From contig JBBIQS010000004.1 of the NCBI GenBank assembly GCA_037442205.1, positions 1-64,000 of the forward strand: a stretch of 64,000 bases of DNA, read 5' to 3'. This DNA is from JBBIQS01 sp037442205 (GTDB lineage: Bacteria > Myxococcota > Myxococcia > Myxococcales > UBA5297). Positions 9,801 to 17,464 of this stretch are shown one piece after another; position 1 is the first letter of the stretch, and each line of letters begins with the position of its first letter. The position numbers and the translations under genes were made by a program. Under the pieces are notes generated by a model. The model saw only the letters and a list, made by a program, of their open reading frames with translations. It made no database searches and was not told the origin of the DNA.

Positions 9801-12800
9801 GCGCTGGTTCACCCACTCCTCGCGACTGGGAAGCTTCACGATCTGCTGGAGCATGTCGGCGCCGGAGGTGAAGAGCGCCCCGCCCTTCTCGTCGACCAGG
9901 AGGGCCGCGATCTCGTCGGGGCTGGCCCCATCCTTCGAGGTGCGGAAGGACCTCGCTGCCGTCGGTCCGACGGCCATCTCGACCGCCGTCCGGTCGAGGG
10001 GGCCGAGGTCGATCTTGATCGGCTCCTCGTTCTTCGGTCCCCGGACCTCACCCAGACGCAGCAGGCGCCAGGCGCGCCACGCCGGGAGTCGCTCGAATTC
10101 GGACTCGGCGTCCTCAGTCGCCTGCTTCCCGGCTTCGGCGAGCAGCTGCTTGGTGGCCTTGAGCTCGGCCCTGGTCTGCGACAGGCGGGCCTGCGAGGCG
10201 GCGTGGGACGTCGCCTTGGCCTGGGAGTCGAGATAGTCCCGCCACTGCTCCGGCGTCATCCCCGCCTCTTCCGGCGAGCGCCACATCGGCTGGAGGCCCA
10301 TCGCCCGCTTCTTGCGATCGATCTCCTCGTCGGTCGCGAGAAGGCGGTCGAACACCCCGCGGATCTCGTCGTCCAGCGGGGCGTTGAGATTGGCGAGAGC
10401 CCGGTAGATCTGCTTGATCCACTTGGACAGCTGCGCGAAGGCCTCTTCGAGGCCAGCCGAGGGCGCCTGGCCCTCGAAGAGGTAGGCCTCGAAGGACCGG
10501 GCGAACTTCTCCTTCTGCTCGCGCGTCAGGTCCGAGCGGCTCGGCGCTTCCAGGAACTTGAGAACCTTCTCCCAGTCGGCCTTGAACTGCGCCGGCGCAT
10601 CGGAGCGCTCGGCGAGGTCGCCCATCATCTCCATCCAGGCGTGTGCCGTCTCGTGGACGAACGTCGAGCGGTCGGCCTTCTTGGAGAGGAAGATCGAGAG
10701 GACCGACTGAGTCCCCTCTTGAATTCTGTCGAACCAGCCGCGGGCGGAGGACTTGTCTCCAGAGAAGAGGGTCTTGGTACCCCCTGCTATTTCGCCTTGG
10801 GCTCCGGCTGCTGGGCCGCCGCCTTGGCTTTGGCTCGCTCCGCCGCTTCCGCTTCCACCTTGGCGATCGTCTCGTCGACCCAGGTCGAAAAATCTGAGGC
10901 CTCGTCGCGAATGCTCCTCGAGGACCTTGTCGGCTGCAGCGTCGTCGAGCTCTTCGATTCGGAATCGGGGCCCGGCCGGGTCTCGCGCGGCGGCGTCGTC
11001 TTGCTGGGCTTTGTGCTTTCCAAGCTCGACCTCTGCGTCATCGAACGTCTTCCCAATCCCACGAGCGAAGTGTACACCGCGGACGATGTAGGTGGTAGAC
11101 CCACCCTCCTTCTTCAGGAAGAACAGGATGTTCCGGGCCTCCTCCTGCAGGCGGTCGAGTCGCTTCCCGAGTTCGACATCGTCAGGCCCGTGGGCCCACC
11201 ACTCATCTCCGGTCTCATGCTGACGAGCGGGGTCGTGCTGCCAGCCGAGCACCCCGGCCATCAGGCGGTTGAACTCGGCGGTGTAGTGGTCCGCCGCCTT
11301 CCCGCCGAGCAACTTGACGATGTCGCCCACGCCGCGCCCGTCAATGGAGACCTGGTAGGTCTGGTGGTTCTCCCGCTCGGCCATGATGGCGCCGTCGCCG
11401 GTGAGCAGGCCACCGCTCTCCTTGCCGTAGCGGTACATGGTGTTGAACGCCTGGAGCGGGTCCATGGCCTTGTAGAGGGCCCGGTGCTCCTCTGACAGTG
11501 CCGGCCGGTCGGGCTTGTTCTTGAGCGCCTCCTTGGCTTTGTCGGAGAACTCCTTGAGCGCCGTTCCCGCTGCGTTCCTCACCGAATCGGCGAAGGCACT
11601 CTTCGGGTGCTCTCCGAACTGGGCGACGTCCTCCGGGGTCCACTGCTCCAGCGGCTTGCCCGCATCCCAGTAGACCTTCCTCGTCTGGTCCTCGAATGCC
11701 AGCGGGACGCCTTTGCGATGTCCCAGCCGGCCCTCTTTGGTCTCGACCTTGCGGTAGTCCGAGTGCTTTGCATCCAGGGCCTTGACCATCTCCGCCACCG
11801 GCGCGCCCTGGTTCTCCATCGTCTGAAATGTCACCCGCATCCGCTTGTCGGCTGACTCCATGGCCGTCGCGATGTCCCGGGCCTGCTGCAGGGTGGCGAC
11901 CCAGGCAATGACCCTGGTCCCGACTCGGGCGGAGTCGTGGATGCCATGCTCCCGGAGCACCTTCCCCATCTGCACCAGGTCCCCGTCGACGGCCAAGTGG
12001 TTGTGCTGGTCGTTTCGGATCTTCACCCCCTCGCGCTGGTAGTCGACCAGGATTCGGCGGTCCGAAGGCGCGGGCAAGGCCTCGAAGCCGGGCCGGTTGA
12101 AGAGGTTGGTGGTGTGGTCGGAGAAGACGTCCGAAGCCTGCACCTCGGGACTCGACTCCTGGAAATTCTTCCAGGCCACCTCCTCGGCAGCAGAGAGGAA
12201 GCCCCCCTGAGCCAACGCCTTCGTCCCAGGCTGCTGGCCCTCGGCGGCCCGCTCGGCCTCGGTGGCGAGCTTGACCGTGTAGTCCTTGAAGAGCTCGTCC
12301 TGGTGGATTCCAAAGCGCTTGGCGGTCACTCGGGCCATCGAGCGCCAGAGGGCCACCGCCTGGGCCGCCTTGCGCTGGTCCATCCTCGGAGACCGGGCGA
12401 GCCTCGACTCGAGCGCGTCGAGCATCGACTGCTCGGCCTCGGACTCCGCGGGGATGGCCTCCTTCTCGAACCTGGCGACGAGGGCCTTGGCCTCCTCGGT
12501 GAGCACCCTGTCCTGGGCGGCGAGTTCGTTGGAGGTCTTGCCCTCGAATGCCGCTGTGGTGTCGCCGGCCAGGGCCTGCGCCGCCTCGGTCGCACCCCAC
12601 TTGGAGAGGTAGTCGGCGACGGGGATCTCGATCTTCTGGCCGGTGGCCATCGCCTCTCGCACCTTCGCCGGGCCCTCCTCACCCATCAGCTCGCGAGCGG
12701 CGTCTTCGGGGTCGGCGCCGCCATCCTGAAACAGCCGGGTGAACGCGCCGGGGTCCACGTAGAGGTGGGTGACGGACTCGCCGGTGCGAGCCGTTTCCTG

Positions 12801-14522
12801 CTCGATGAGCTGTGCCACCGCCTCAGGCGCAGCCTGCGCCGAAGGACTCTTGGCGACGTCGATGATCGGGGCGACGCGCTTGGCGGCGTTCTCCGCCCGG
12901 GCCTTGGCCCAGAGCTGCGTGGCGATGCCGAAGGAAGATGCGCCAGCGCCGAAGGCCAGCGTCCCGGTGAAAGTCTTGGCGGCGACCTCGTTGGCGCTCT
13001 GCTTGATCTTCTCCCAGTCGAACTTCTGAGACTGGTCGCTCGAGTTCTCCTTGGCAAAGTAGTCAGCGACCCCCTGCATCACCTCCTGAACCCACTCCTC
13101 GCCGGCTTCGGAGGCCGCTCCCTCGATCCATCTCTTTCCGGCGTCCTCGAGGATGTGCCTGGTCTTCGGGTTCTTGAGCATCGCCTTGAGGAAGGTCTTG
13201 CCCTCGCCCTTGGCCAGCGCATCGCCGAGAGGCCCAAGCATCTTGAGCGTCGAGTCGAACTGGGCGACCTCGACGATCGCCGCGGACAGGCCGTAGATCG
13301 CGGCGGCTCCGGCAGCCGCAGCCTCGGTGACGGGCTTCCCCTCGTCGGTCTTGGCGTCCCGCATTTCAAGGTAGGCGCCGCCGGCCTCGAGGCGCGCGCT
13401 CGAATAGAAGGCCCCGATGCCCTTGCCGAAGCGCCAGCCTAGCTTCGCGCCGGTCCAACTCCGGGTTGCGAGGCCGATCGCTACTGCGCCGGCGGCTCCG
13501 CCGGCACCGCCGCCCTTGAGGGTTTCCCACTGCGACGGCAGCAACTCCATGCCATCGAGCAGGACCTGCTCCAGCGGGCCCGCGTTGTAGAAGGGCGAGA
13601 ACTGAAGGTCCTGCTGCATCGCCAGGGCCTTCTTTTCTGCGGTGTAGAGCTCCTCGCTCCAGCGCTGCCCGGGATCGACGCGCAGTTCTCCCTCGACTGG
13701 CTGCATGGGCTTGAGGCCCTTGTTGCGCAGCATCATGATCTCGAAGCCGAGCTTCGAGAGGTCCATCTGTTTGGCGTTGTACTCCCACGCCGCCTTGTAG
13801 ATCCCCAGGCGGTCGAGGCCGGTGGCGTAGGCACCCGGCGCGTTCACCATCGGAACCTGCCCCTTTTCCTCTGGGAAATACTCATCGGCGGTCGGGGGTC
13901 TCGGTATCTCCTCAGGGTGTTTCGCCCACTCGGCGTTTCGCGCCTCGAGGTTGGCTCGGATCTCGTCGGGAGTGGAGCCGAGGACGGTGAGTTGGTCGTT
14001 GAACTTCGAGAACTTGTCCCAGGCCCGCATCGCCTTCGTGAAATTGGAGAGCTGCTGGTCGCGCATCATCACCGGCGCCAGCTCGGGACGTTCGAGCAGC
14101 AGCGACAGCAGCGCCGGGTTCTCCTCGCGCCACTTCTGCGGGTCCTGCTTGGCTGCCTCGGCGCTCTTGAGGAACTCGTCGTAGTTCTGCTCGACGAGGT
14201 CGGGGGCGACGCCGGTCAGCTTCGACAGGTTGATGATGCCGGCCTGGCGCTGCACGTCCTTCCCGGCTCCCGCCTTGAAGAGCATCGAGACGACGGCGTT
14301 TTGCTTGGCGTCGTCTTGTTCGAGCTGACCGAACAGCGTGGTCGGAGCCTGGGGCTCAGGCGCCGGGGCAACCGACTGCTGCAGGTCCTGCTCGATGGCG
14401 TCAGGCTCAGCCGGCGCCGCAGGCTCGGGAGCGGTCAGCGGCGCAGCGTCGGGGCCGTCCTGCGGAACATCCTCCTCGGCCCAGAGGCTCCCGCCCTTGG
14501 GGACCTTCAGCGTGGTGGTCAC
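6849..14522 (-). CDS. Giant polyvalent virion protein (2,557 aa) with zincin motif
   Basis: This gene occupies nearly a fifth of the prophage. It follows the T7-like ejection genes, so it is probably an internal virion protein delivered into the cell with the DNA. Visible parts: a disordered acidic N-terminus; Ala-rich helical segments; a stretch at about residues 800-870 with NLFNRPGF and later ARVGTRVIAW that resembles a degenerate GGDEF fold; a metallopeptidase-like HETAH at about 1289-1293; long coiled coils; and a C-terminal region with a membrane-like helix (AIFFAAAVLGEVLSG, about 2385-2400) resembling phage large polyvalent protein domains. The start is GTG, overlapping the preceding stop as GTGA. 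Enzyme activity is unproven. Confidence 0.75.
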   Translation of the reverse strand: MTTTLKVPKGGSLWAEEDVPQDGPDAAPLTAPEPAAPAEPDAIEQDLQQSVAPAPEPQAPTTLFGQLEQDDAKQNAVVSMLFKAGAGKDVQRQAGIINLSKLTGVAPDLVEQNYDEFLKSAEAAKQDPQKWREENPALLSLLLERPELAPVMMRDQQLSNFTKAMRAWDKFSKFNDQLTVLGSTPDEIRANLEARNAEWAKHPEEIPRPPTADEYFPEEKGQVPMVNAPGAYATGLDRLGIYKAAWEYNAKQMDLSKLGFEIMMLRNKGLKPMQPVEGELRVDPGQRWSEELYTAEKKALAMQQDLQFSPFYNAGPLEQVLLDGMELLPSQWETLKGGGAGGAAGAVAIGLATRSWTGAKLGWRFGKGIGAFYSSARLEAGGAYLEMRDAKTDEGKPVTEAAAAGAAAIYGLSAAIVEVAQFDSTLKMLGPLGDALAKGEGKTFLKAMLKNPKTRHILEDAGKRWIEGAASEAGEEWVQEVMQGVADYFAKENSSDQSQKFDWEKIKQSANEVAAKTFTGTLAFGAGASSFGIATQLWAKARAENAAKRVAPIIDVAKSPSAQAAPEAVAQLIEQETARTGESVTHLYVDPGAFTRLFQDGGADPEDAARELMGEEGPAKVREAMATGQKIEIPVADYLSKWGATEAAQALAGDTTAAFEGKTSNELAAQDRVLTEEAKALVARFEKEAIPAESEAEQSMLDALESRLARSPRMDQRKAAQAVALWRSMARVTAKRFGIHQDELFKDYTVKLATEAERAAEGQQPGTKALAQGGFLSAAEEVAWKNFQESSPEVQASDVFSDHTTNLFNRPGFEALPAPSDRRILVDYQREGVKIRNDQHNHLAVDGDLVQMGKVLREHGIHDSARVGTRVIAWVATLQQARDIATAMESADKRMRVTFQTMENQGAPVAEMVKALDAKHSDYRKVETKEGRLGHRKGVPLAFEDQTRKVYWDAGKPLEQWTPEDVAQFGEHPKSAFADSVRNAAGTALKEFSDKAKEALKNKPDRPALSEEHRALYKAMDPLQAFNTMYRYGKESGGLLTGDGAIMAERENHQTYQVSIDGRGVGDIVKLLGGKAADHYTAEFNRLMAGVLGWQHDPARQHETGDEWWAHGPDDVELGKRLDRLQEEARNILFFLKKEGGSTTYIVRGVHFARGIGKTFDDAEVELGKHKAQQDDAAARDPAGPRFRIEELDDAAADKVLEEHSRRGLRFFDLGRRDDRQGGSGSGGASQSQGGGPAAGAQGEIAGGTKTLFSGDKSSARGWFDRIQEGTQSVLSIFLSKKADRSTFVHETAHAWMEMMGDLAERSDAPAQFKADWEKVLKFLEAPSRSDLTREQKEKFARSFEAYLFEGQAPSAGLEEAFAQLSKWIKQIYRALANLNAPLDDEIRGVFDRLLATDEEIDRKKRAMGLQPMWRSPEEAGMTPEQWRDYLDSQAKATSHAASQARLSQTRAELKATKQLLAEAGKQATEDAESEFERLPAWRAWRLLRLGEVRGPKNEEPIKIDLGPLDRTAVEMAVGPTAARSFRTSKDGASPDEIAALLVDEKGGALFTSGADMLQQIVKLPSREEWVNQRAGELVKERHPEQLDEKARLEEAVAKGLHGEATSRWLLMEWRALRSKSAAGPGGAPIEAIKRAAEMLAAKRAVGNINSYQALVGERKAANEAMVFAAKGDFAAAYVAKQQQILNHYLWVQLEKAREDRESFLRLANELSDDKARGRLGLAAHELRDVSDSILEALGLKEKEQDPGVLAERKGLDDLVTLLDDTGVSPAFDRDLLNKLLIVQPSWKTLALSDMREVHRALAQVRQVARNANSVRIGDQRLSIEEAAKSISSYAEKEKDLGPEPASESLAGPAYQKKLRRQGRRAAMLEPKQMFERLGTMAVEFFWHGYMDAKHAEEALASNVLEYFEKNWDELPAELQKRRYEIVADAERELPTPSDVNRSGPVDRQWVWMVALNMGNQSNRERLLGGYDWKEEQVLHFLGKTLTDEEWTFIEKTWQLLDKELYPAVAKHYEEINGVRPDKIQATPIKLPSGRVVSGGYFPARYDPVSSRVGQGQSEKAFARMNSGGAARASVAKGFTKARAEHYSDVINLQWGTVPAHVLEVIHYTTHDQFVRQASRVLYNDTMRRTIQRRLGAKYQPQLESWLKVVAGADVDPVAPQLADYLEQFGALKNRFVYATLGYSLTVAAGDLANPMVAMANGTVKARHLTPVLAKALNPLAWMKMRKEGLAKSPELRSRAKSSIAYLKDNLQKIGKSGNRSGKERALDVVRKHAFFFMEMTDRLTSTVIWTGAFEQAKAEGLSESDAVRQADMRLQDNMPSNALAEQPAMLRDKRTVGALTAFIGYFSKLYNMEARLWHEPLNQWDTAENKKQKWDAATNILRAGARTMAIFFAAAVLGEVLSGRGPEDDESWAEYLLRKFLAFPGSLVPVFGAAWEGAVNAGVAKLIHGKVKKRKFSMRNAPAAAAVERIYEAIDKAVSSGQAWDRVAALLEALALWQNVPGVNQASRTLGYFAGGEANRDLSAGNVSHLLSGPVYGERKKQPTTPFLLNRPKMLP

Positions 14523-16456
14523 TGGATGTACCCCTTCTTCCTGCCCTGGTTGTACCCGCGGACGATCTCGACCTCGGACGGCTCGCCGCCTTTGGGGTAG
14601 GTCTTCTTGTAGTCGGCCTTGATCAGCTCTCGGACGTCGGGAGGGATCTCCGAGGAGGACTTGACTCGCATCGGAAGACCTCCGGCCGATTCCCCGGCGC
14701 CGTCGGCGGGGGCAGGCGTGCCGGCATCAGCCCCGGTGGCCCCGCCGGCCTGCTGCGACTTCCTCCGCTCGCGATCCTTCTGGGCCCTGGCCGCGAGATC
14801 GCGCGAGCCCTGGTACTTCTGCTGGTCGGGCTCGAGCGGATAGAAGTTGGCGCGCTCCTCTTTCGGCACCTGGTACTGGTACTTGTCGGGATGGGCGTAG
14901 TCGCTTCCCTCACCCATGGAGCCGCGCAGGTCACCGTAGAGCAGCTCGTTGGCGATGAACTCGGCGACGTCCTTCTTGGTTGGCTCCTCGCCGTCGTTGT
15001 CGAGCATGAACTGGTCGCGCCATTGGCCGACCATCGCCTCGAATCCGTCGGAATCCTCTTTGGAGGTGAGAAGCCCGGCTACCGAGCGGCGCGCGGTCGA
15101 CCGGGTGGCCGACTCGCTGGAGACGCCTCCGCCCTCGACCCGCTTCTTCGCCCGGTTCTGGATGGCGATCATGTCGTTGATCGCGTTCTTGGAGGCGAGG
15201 CCGAAGTACCTGGTCTGCAAGTTGCCCAGCCCGACCTTCTGCTGGTCGGTCATGGCGTTGAATTCTTTGCTGACCTCGAGGTCCTTCTTCTTTTGCTCCT
15301 TGTCGTATTCGGCCTGGAGCTGGCGATCGGCTCGGTACTCCGCGCGAATGCCGGCCTCGAAGCGCTCCCACCGCCCGGCCCAGCCGTTGGGAGCGAAGTT
15401 CATCTGCTTCTTGATCTCGCGGATCCCCGGGTCCTGCAGGCTATGCGTCTTCGACCAGATCGAGATCGCTTCATTGAGAAGCTCGTCGCCCTTGTCGTTT
15501 CGCAGCTTCTCATTGACATCGGCGTCGTGCTCCACCGCTTGTTCCAGATGCTTCTTCGTTTCCGGGTCGCCCTTCCACGCCCGGGCGGCGTCGACCATGG
15601 CATCCTTGGAGGTCCAGTCGGTGCCCTTCACCTTCGAAGCGTTGCGGATCCTCGCGCGCTCGTAATCCACCGTGGCGTCGATGGCGCTGCTCTTGAGGCG
15701 GGATTCGGCCTCGGCAGCTCGCACTCCCAGCTCGTCCCGGTGGCTCTCGAGGAAGTCCTTGGCCTTGCTGGTGTCCTTCGCCAGCAGGTTGTCGAAGGCG
15801 AGCTTCGAGGCCTTCGATCGATACTCGGCGACCTCGGCGCTGATCTTGGCCTCTGGCTGGCCCTCCTCGTTGGCGAGGTGGTAGCGGATGACCTGGCTGC
15901 CGCGGTCCATCTGCTCGAGGAACAGCTTGTCGTGCTCGGGGTCGTCGGCCGCCAGGTCGCCGATGGTGGTCAGCGTGGCAGCAACAGCCCCATTCGCCGC
16001 GTTGGCGTAGACCACCTTTCGCTGCTGGCCTGCGTGCCGCTCGATGGCGTCCGAGTAGGCGCTCTGGTGCCCGGCGATGCGCCGGCGGTAGATGGTCCGA
16101 GCTTCCTCGGAGAGTCCGTCCTCGTTCTGCTTGGCGAGCTCGGAGAGTTTGGTGTGGGCCGGGTCGGTGTTGAGGGCGTTGACTCCCTCGGAGAGCAGAA
16201 AGCCCGACTTCGAGTCGTTGAGGTAGGAGCCGGCCGCCGAGACGAACTTCGACTCGGCGTCCATCGCCCGGTACTCCTGCGCCTTGTCGTACTCGGCCTT
16301 CGCCTTCTGGGCGACCGATAGGCCGGTCTGGCCGGCGCGCTGGATCTCCGCGCCCAGCTCGGCACCGAAAGTCCCGCCGGCGTCGAGGCGCAACGAGGTC
16401 GGCTGCAGCGGCCGGCGGGCGACCGTCGGGGCGTTGAACTGGTCGATGCGGGGCAT
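14519..16456 (-). CDS. Internal virion (ejection) protein
   Basis: A 645-residue helical protein starting MPRIDQFNAPTVARRPL, an N-terminus typical of podovirus internal virion proteins. It has long charged helices (for example KAKAEYDKAQEYRAMDAESK) and a Gly/Ala/Pro-rich linker before a short C-terminal domain. Its position after the gp14-like gene and before the giant protein matches the T7 gp15 slot, whose product helps build the DNA ejection tube. The ATG at 16456 is chosen because GGAG precedes it and the conserved N-terminus starts there; the longer open frame is a shadow. It ends inside the GTG start of the giant gene. Confidence 0.7.
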   Translation of the reverse strand: MPRIDQFNAPTVARRPLQPTSLRLDAGGTFGAELGAEIQRAGQTGLSVAQKAKAEYDKAQEYRAMDAESKFVSAAGSYLNDSKSGFLLSEGVNALNTDPAHTKLSELAKQNEDGLSEEARTIYRRRIAGHQSAYSDAIERHAGQQRKVVYANAANGAVAATLTTIGDLAADDPEHDKLFLEQMDRGSQVIRYHLANEEGQPEAKISAEVAEYRSKASKLAFDNLLAKDTSKAKDFLESHRDELGVRAAEAESRLKSSAIDATVDYERARIRNASKVKGTDWTSKDAMVDAARAWKGDPETKKHLEQAVEHDADVNEKLRNDKGDELLNEAISIWSKTHSLQDPGIREIKKQMNFAPNGWAGRWERFEAGIRAEYRADRQLQAEYDKEQKKKDLEVSKEFNAMTDQQKVGLGNLQTRYFGLASKNAINDMIAIQNRAKKRVEGGGVSSESATRSTARRSVAGLLTSKEDSDGFEAMVGQWRDQFMLDNDGEEPTKKDVAEFIANELLYGDLRGSMGEGSDYAHPDKYQYQVPKEERANFYPLEPDQQKYQGSRDLAARAQKDRERRKSQQAGGATGADAGTPAPADGAGESAGGLPMRVKSSSEIPPDVRELIKADYKKTYPKGGEPSEVEIVRGYNQGRKKGYIQ

Positions 16457-16467
16457 GGCTTTCTCCG

Positions 16468-16983
16468 TCAGGCCGATTTGGACTTGTCGCTGTAGATGCT
16501 CTCGAACATGGAGTTGATCCCAGGGCCGGCGCCGGAGGCACCGCCGAGCAACGAGCCGGCCATCGCGTACTTGCCGCGGAGCTTGTCCAGCTCGCCCTGC
16601 GCCCGGTAGTTGAGTGCCTGCGACTTGAAGCCCCACGCTTCCCGCGCAGCGTTGTTCCCGATTACCTCTGCGTCCCGCTGGGTCATCGCCTGCGTCTCGG
16701 CTGCGATGTCGACCGCGGTCCCAGAGGTCAGGTCCACGTTGGCCCCGATGAGCGCCATTCGCTGGCGGGCCGCCAGCTGCCCGGCCTTGAGCTTGAAGTT
16801 GGCCTGCTCAGCGAGTCCGCGCAGCTGGGCATCTCCGGCGGCCTGCTCGGCGCTCTGGGCGTTGGCCTCCTGCACCTGCGCGGAGAACTGGCCCTCTTTG
16901 TAGTGGGCAATTCCCTGGACGATCCCGCCGGTGATGGAGACGCCGGCTTCAATGATTCCCGCGATGGCCTGCGCGCCGCACAT
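16468..16983 (-). CDS. gp14-like internal virion protein
   Basis: A 171-residue protein beginning MCGAQAIAGIIEAGVSITGG. A hydrophobic Gly-rich N-terminus is followed by Gln/Ala-rich helices (AQVQEANAQSAEQAAGDAQL) and a segment with LTSGTAVDIAAETQ. This pattern is typical of the small podovirus ejection protein (T7 gp14) that inserts in the outer membrane on infection. The ATG at 16983 has a strong AAGGAGGG upstream, inside the end of the previous gene, which it overlaps by 35 bp. The next gene follows after 11 bp. Confidence 0.72.
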   Translation of the reverse strand: MCGAQAIAGIIEAGVSITGGIVQGIAHYKEGQFSAQVQEANAQSAEQAAGDAQLRGLAEQANFKLKAGQLAARQRMALIGANVDLTSGTAVDIAAETQAMTQRDAEVIGNNAAREAWGFKSQALNYRAQGELDKLRGKYAMAGSLLGGASGAGPGINSMFESIYSDKSKSA

Positions 16984-17464
16984 GAGCGAAACCCTCCTTG
17001 GTGAGAAGAATCGGGCAGAAGGGCTCGCCACGGACTCCGCGCGGCAGCGCCGGGAAGACGGTGAAGCCCACCCGCCGGGCCCACTTCACCGCGCGCTGGT
17101 AGCGGGCATCGATCGCGTTGCAGAGCACGGGGTAGAGGTCGAGGATCTTGGGGACTTCCTGCTCGACGACAGCGACGAAGTCCGCCTTGTGCGTCTCCAC
17201 CGCATCGCTGGTGAGCGCCCAGACCACGCCGCGGCCCGAGAGCATGCTCATCGGGGTCACGCCGAAGATGGCGAGCAGTTCGCCGTCCCGGGCGAATGCC
17301 GCTCGGCAGTAGCTCGAGACGTCCATCGACCGCTGCAGGGCGGTGAGCGCGTCCGGGTAGCCGGTGGCCTCGCACTCGCGCCTGTCGTCCGCGCGCATCC
17401 GGTGCGCGAGCAACTCCACGTCGGCCCGCGTCGGGGAAGCGGTCTTGAGTTCAGCCGGCAACAT
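16949..17464 (-). CDS. gp13-like protein with acetyltransferase-type fold
   Basis: A 171-residue protein with the pattern of the podovirus family that includes T7 gp13 (DUF2833-type): MRADDRRECEATG, AIFGVTPM, VVWALTSDAVETHK, YPVLCNAIDARYQRAVKWARRVGF. The last part has the shape of a GNAT acetyltransferase C-terminus. In T7 the protein is needed for virion assembly or infectivity; the acetyltransferase likeness may be structural only. It overlaps the tail gene upstream by 14 bp and the gp14-like gene downstream by 35 bp. Confidence 0.72.
   Translation of the reverse strand: MLPAELKTASPTRADVELLAHRMRADDRRECEATGYPDALTALQRSMDVSSYCRAAFARDGELLAIFGVTPMSMLSGRGVVWALTSDAVETHKADFVAVVEQEVPKILDLYPVLCNAIDARYQRAVKWARRVGFTVFPALPRGVRGEPFCPILLTKEGFAHVRRAGHRGNH

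Noticed and set aside
8190..11495. Plus-strand frame of over 1,100 codons opposite the giant virion gene
   Set aside because: Composition (Leu, Arg, Gly, His-rich) is that of an antisense shadow in GC-rich DNA; the minus-strand product has motifs and coupled neighbours.
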